A stretch of DNA of 64,000 nt, taken from NCBI RefSeq assembly GCF_014648055.1, contig NZ_BMQJ01000001.1, positions 1 through 64,000 on the forward strand. Direction: 5' to 3'. The notes beneath the pieces were generated by a model that searched no databases, was not told the DNA's origin, and saw only the letters and a program-made list of their open reading frames with translations. The translations under genes were made by a program, and so were the position numbers. Origin of the DNA: Streptosporangium pseudovulgare. Lineage in GTDB: Bacteria > Actinomycetota > Actinomycetes > Streptosporangiales > Streptosporangiaceae. Of the stretch, positions 61,501 through 64,000 are shown one piece after another. Within the stretch, counting starts at the first letter, position 1, and every line of letters starts with the position of its first letter.

Positions 61501-64000
61501 CGTTGCTGGCGGAGCTGGGCGCGGTGCCGGGCAGGGTGGTGCACGCCTGGACGGCCGGCGGCGGCCCGGCGGACGGCGCCGGGGAGGTGTGGCGGGCGCA
61601 GGACCGGGGTTTCTTCAGCGTGCTGGCGCTGGTGCAGGCGCTGACGGCGGCGCAGCCCGCCGGTGAGGTCGAGCTGGACCTGGTGACCTCGGGGACCGAG
61701 GACGTCGTCGGCGGCGACCTGCTCCGGCCGGAGCACGCGACGCTGGCCGGTTTCCCCCGGGTGGTGCCGCTGGAGACGCCGTGGCTGCGGGTGCGGCACG
61801 TCGACGTGGACGCCGGCGGGCGGGGCGACTGGGCGCGGCACGCCGCGGCGGAGCTGGGCAGGCGGCCGGAGCCGGACGAGGCGGGGCTGCTGCCGTCGGT
61901 GGCGCTGCGGGGCGGGCGCCGCTGGCTGCGGCACTACGAGCCGGTGGAGGTGCCCGCCGTACCGGACGCGGCCGGGGCCGTGGAGGCCGGAGCCGGGGCC
62001 GTGGAGGCCGGAGCCGGGGCGGCGGGCGTCGCGAGCGCGGCGGAGGTCGTGGCCGGGGCGGCGGGTGCCGGGGCGGGGCCGCGGGACGGGCAGGTCTACC
62101 TGGTCACCGGCGGTCTGGGAGGCATCGGGATCTCGCTGGCCGCCGACCTGGCGTCCCGGGCGCGGGTGCGGCTGGCGCTGCTGTCGCGGTCCGGGCTGCC
62201 GGACCGGTCGGAGTGGGACGCGCACTCCACGGGCCGGGCGGGCCGGGCGATCGCGGCGATCCGGCGGATGGAGGCCGCCGGTGCCGAGGTGATGGTGCTC
62301 GCGGCCGACGTGACCCGCGCGGACGACATGCGGCGCGTCCGGGACGAGGTGCTGGCCCGGTTCGGCCGGGTGGACGTGGTGGTGCACGCGGCGGGGCTGC
62401 CCGGCGGCGGCATGGCCGAGGTCAAGGAGCGGGCGGCGGCCGAGGAGGTGCTGGCGCCCAAGGTGGCGGGCACGCTCGCGCTGCGCGACGCGTTCGGCGA
62501 CCTCGACCTGGAGGCCGTGGTGCTGTGCTCGTCGATCACCGCGGTGGCGGGCGGGTTCGGGCAGGTCGACTACTGCGCGGCCAACAACTTCCTGGACGCC
62601 CACGCCAGGGGTGAGCACGGCTGGCGGGCGGCGTCGGTCGTGTCGGTCAACTGGGGCAGGTGGCTGGAGGTCGGCATGGCGGCCGAGGTCGCCGCTCCGG
62701 CCGGGTTCGTGGCGTTGCAGCGCGGCGACCGGATCCGGGCGGTGGACCATCCGATCCTGACGGCGCGGCACGAGCCGGACGGCGGTGACGGCCTGGGCTG
62801 GGTCGGCGGGCACCTCGCCCCCGAGACGCACTGGGTGCTGGAGGAGCACCGCATCTCCGGCGTGCCGGTGCTGCCGGGCACGGGGCACGTGGAGATGGCG
62901 CGGTGCGCGAGCGACGCGGTGCTGCCGCCGTCCGGCGGGGTGGTGGAGCTGCGTGACGTGGTGTTCGTCGAGCCGCTGTCGGTGGCCGACGGCGCGTCGG
63001 CGGAGATCCGGGTGGTGTTCGCGCCGGAGGCCGAGGGCGCGGAGTTCCAGGTGCGCAGCGTCATCGGCGGCCGGGAGCGGGTCCACGCGCGGGGCACGGC
63101 GGCCAGGGTCGATCCGGGGCCGGCACCGTACGTGGACGTGGCGGCGATCACCGCGCGGTGCGCCCCGGCGGGTGAGAACCAGGGCGGGGTGCCGCTGTCG
63201 GGGCTGCTGGAGCTCGGCCCGCACTGGGGTCGCAACATGCGGGAATGCCGCGTGGGGCGCAACGAGGCGCTGGGGTTGTTCGAGGCCGACGACCTGGTGG
63301 CGCTGGACCTGGACCGGTGGGGACTGCACCCGGCGCTGATGGACAGCGCGACGTCCTTCACCTGGGTGGACATCCAGGGGCACTACCTGCCGCTCGGATA
63401 CGGGCGCATCACCGTCCGGGACCGGCTGCCGAGGTCGTTCTGGAGCCACATGCGGTTCCGCGACAGCGACACCGACGAGGTGCTCGCGGTGGACGTGACG
63501 TTCATCGGGATGGACGGCACGGTCCTGGCGGAGATGTCCGACTACGTGCTGCGGCGGATCGACACCGACGCCGTGGTGGCCGGGGTGACGGCCCACGCGG
63601 GTGCGCAGCGTGCGGCGGCGGCCGGTGAGGGCGTCCCGGACGGGCCGCCGACACCGGAGGCGCCGGCCGGGCGGGGCGGGCAGGACGCGGCGGCCGAGGC
63701 GGACGCGGCGGGCCAGGCGGGCATCCGCCCCGCCGACGGCGCCGAGGCGTTCCGCCGCCTGCTGGCCGTACCGCTGGGGCCGCAGGTGGTGGTCGCGGCG
63801 ACGCCGCTGGCCGGCTATCTGGCGAACGTCGGCTCGGTCAACCAGGAGACGGTCGAGACGGAGCTGGACCCGGCGGCGGTGGCGGAGCGGCCCGCGCGGG
63901 CGGCGGACGACGACTACGTCGCGCCGCGCGGCGAGGTCGAGGCCGCCGTCGCCAGGCTGTGGGGCGAGGTGCTGGGCGGTGAACGCATCGGCGTCGACGA
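58569..64000 (+). CDS. Type I polyketide synthase, KS-AT-KR-DH-ACP (cut by the window edge)
   Basis: At least 1,810 residues are present. The ketosynthase at about 10-430 has a full triad: Cys180 in HTACSTS, His316 in EAHGTGT and His356 in SNIGH. The acyltransferase at about 535-830 has Ser628 in GHSVGEY and the HAFH motif at 724-727, typical of malonyl-CoA. No domain lies between AT and the ketoreductase half-domains. KR has VTGGLGGIG near 1181 and catalytic Tyr1335 in DYCAANNF. A dehydratase follows, with His1427 in EHRISGVPVLPG and Asp1592 in HPALMDS. An ACP has just begun at the edge (EVEAAVARLWGEVLGG). AAGGGA lies 8 bases before the ATG. It should extend the NRPS product by one malonate unit. 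Confidence 0.92.
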   Translation, partial: MAEEPTVEPIAIIGLSCRVPGAGDAGQFWRNLADGVESLTRFTLEEQRALGVSERVLEDPNFVPAAMMLDDHQDFDAAFFGMSIREAEIRDPQHRLFLELAHTALEDAGYDPFRYPGEIGVYAGSGSDFYQWINIRSNAQAHANAGWLAVMVGNHVDYCATLASYKLDLRGPSYTLHTACSTSLVAVHVAAEALRNGECDMALAGSAMLDLPQGQGYVYDEDGIVSPDGHCRAFDAQAAGTIWGSGGGVVVLKRLSEALADGDNVRAVVLGNAINNDGAGKVGFSAPSMDGQAAVVAQALGVGGVDPRTVTYVEAHGTGTALGDPIEVAALSSVFQQDTADRQWCGIGSVKSNIGHLGQSAGIASLIKAVLALENGLIPPTLHYRSPNPKIDFAASPFYVAAAPTKWERDGFPRRAGVSSFGIGGTNAHIVLEEAPVVGHEDPGGPEGTRAAHLLRLSARTDTALAAAAERLAGHLAERPDLRLGDVAHTLRVGRRELPRRLAVVASDVADAVAALADPRRVISGTASRRTPGVAFLFSGQGSQYAGMGAELYRAERVFAEAVDECAEILLPVLGEDLRELIFDGSEEAGERLRRTELTQPALFTVEYALAALWRSLGVEPAAMIGHSVGEYVAATVAGVFSLPDALRLVAARGRLVQGLPGGSMLAVRLMPEEIGPLLPDDVSVAGVNGPGTCVVAGPSASIAELAAELEEEGVGGVVLRTSHAFHSAMMEPVLGEFRELVASVERSAPGLPFLSNVTGTWITAEEATDPSYWARHLREPVRFGDCVANLLADGEWIMIECGPGGQLAGLAGAQVPAGGVAPLTSLPGPKDVGDDVRVLSAAVGTLWVNGLELGEFGDPGRRVSLPGYPWERRRAWIDPDPQGAFVGGVANHAAPAAGELPLAEWFSVPVWRQAAPAPVPSAPVGRALVFADEGSTALVEALRAAGAEVTEVRPGAAFSASEAGFTVRPAERADYDALLAELGAVPGRVVHAWTAGGGPADGAGEVWRAQDRGFFSVLALVQALTAAQPAGEVELDLVTSGTEDVVGGDLLRPEHATLAGFPRVVPLETPWLRVRHVDVDAGGRGDWARHAAAELGRRPEPDEAGLLPSVALRGGRRWLRHYEPVEVPAVPDAAGAVEAGAGAVEAGAGAAGVASAAEVVAGAAGAGAGPRDGQVYLVTGGLGGIGISLAADLASRARVRLALLSRSGLPDRSEWDAHSTGRAGRAIAAIRRMEAAGAEVMVLAADVTRADDMRRVRDEVLARFGRVDVVVHAAGLPGGGMAEVKERAAAEEVLAPKVAGTLALRDAFGDLDLEAVVLCSSITAVAGGFGQVDYCAANNFLDAHARGEHGWRAASVVSVNWGRWLEVGMAAEVAAPAGFVALQRGDRIRAVDHPILTARHEPDGGDGLGWVGGHLAPETHWVLEEHRISGVPVLPGTGHVEMARCASDAVLPPSGGVVELRDVVFVEPLSVADGASAEIRVVFAPEAEGAEFQVRSVIGGRERVHARGTAARVDPGPAPYVDVAAITARCAPAGENQGGVPLSGLLELGPHWGRNMRECRVGRNEALGLFEADDLVALDLDRWGLHPALMDSATSFTWVDIQGHYLPLGYGRITVRDRLPRSFWSHMRFRDSDTDEVLAVDVTFIGMDGTVLAEMSDYVLRRIDTDAVVAGVTAHAGAQRAAAAGEGVPDGPPTPEAPAGRGGQDAAAEADAAGQAGIRPADGAEAFRRLLAVPLGPQVVVAATPLAGYLANVGSVNQETVETELDPAAVAERPARAADDDYVAPRGEVEAAVARLWGEVLGGERIGVD
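61977..62018 (+). repeat. Two tandem 21-bp in-frame repeats in the PKS
   Basis: Copies starting at 61977 and 61998 encode AVEAGAG twice, just before the ketoreductase nucleotide-binding motif, in an Ala/Gly-rich linker. Confidence 0.85.

Noticed and set aside
56685-63596. Minus-strand frame of 2,303 codons opposite the NRPS and PKS
   Set aside because: It is a shadow of genes with intact catalytic motifs and crosses the NRPS-PKS boundary without any domain.

Overview
The window is chromosomal DNA from a high-GC filamentous actinomycete. The evidence is the very GC-rich coding with G or C in most third codon positions, the scpA-scpB-rluB-aroH-tyrA-cmk-der gene order, an ANTAR regulator of the PdtaR type, a Spo0M homologue and a modular NRPS/PKS locus. 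A genus cannot be fixed from this sequence alone; a Streptosporangium-like actinomycete is a guess. Coordinates and starts below were read by eye, and start codons were chosen by Shine-Dalgarno spacing, operon overlap or leaderless promoter geometry.

Region 1 (about 0.3-12.2 kb, minus strand) is a long housekeeping run: pyrG, a NUDIX hydrolase, xerD, a ParA ATPase, scpA, scpB, rluB, aroH, tyrA, cmk and der. It covers CTP synthesis, chromosome resolution and condensation, rRNA modification, tyrosine synthesis, CMP kinase and ribosome assembly. Many junctions overlap by 4 bp. Region 2 (12.3-17.8 kb) holds a hexapeptide acyltransferase, two small membrane proteins, a one-repeat voltage-gated cation channel and uvrB. 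Region 3 (18.3-32.6 kb) is the most accessory-looking part: two overlapping SPFH (band-7) genes, spo0M, an unassigned three-gene cassette (membrane protein, cupin, inositol-monophosphatase-like enzyme), an ArsB/SLC13-like carrier, and a 1,925-residue protein that joins TIR, degenerate metallophosphoesterase, NACHT, pentapeptide and WD40 segments.

Region 4 (32.8-43.1 kb) returns to core functions: coaE, a GNAT acetyltransferase, rpsA with a strong promoter and a UUCG terminator, a polysaccharide deacetylase, polA, a hotdog thioesterase and a polar amino-acid ABC importer. Region 5 (43.5-50.4 kb) has a lipoprotein, a complete branched-chain amino-acid importer (livKHMGF) and pdtaR. Region 6 (50.5-64.0 kb) starts with tRNA-Leu(CAA) and a LAGLIDADG-type ORF. 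After a 750-bp regulatory-looking gap comes a biosynthetic cluster: an NRPS (A-PCP-C-A-PCP) and a type I PKS (KS-AT-KR-DH and the start of an ACP) that runs off the right edge.

The most interesting items are the TIR/NACHT/WD40 protein, the membrane/cupin/phosphatase cassette beside it, the unusual PKS domain order with an atypical second adenylation domain, a CTG-only start for xerD, and in-frame minisatellites in many otherwise ordinary genes. No CRISPR array, insertion sequence, rRNA gene or replication origin was seen.
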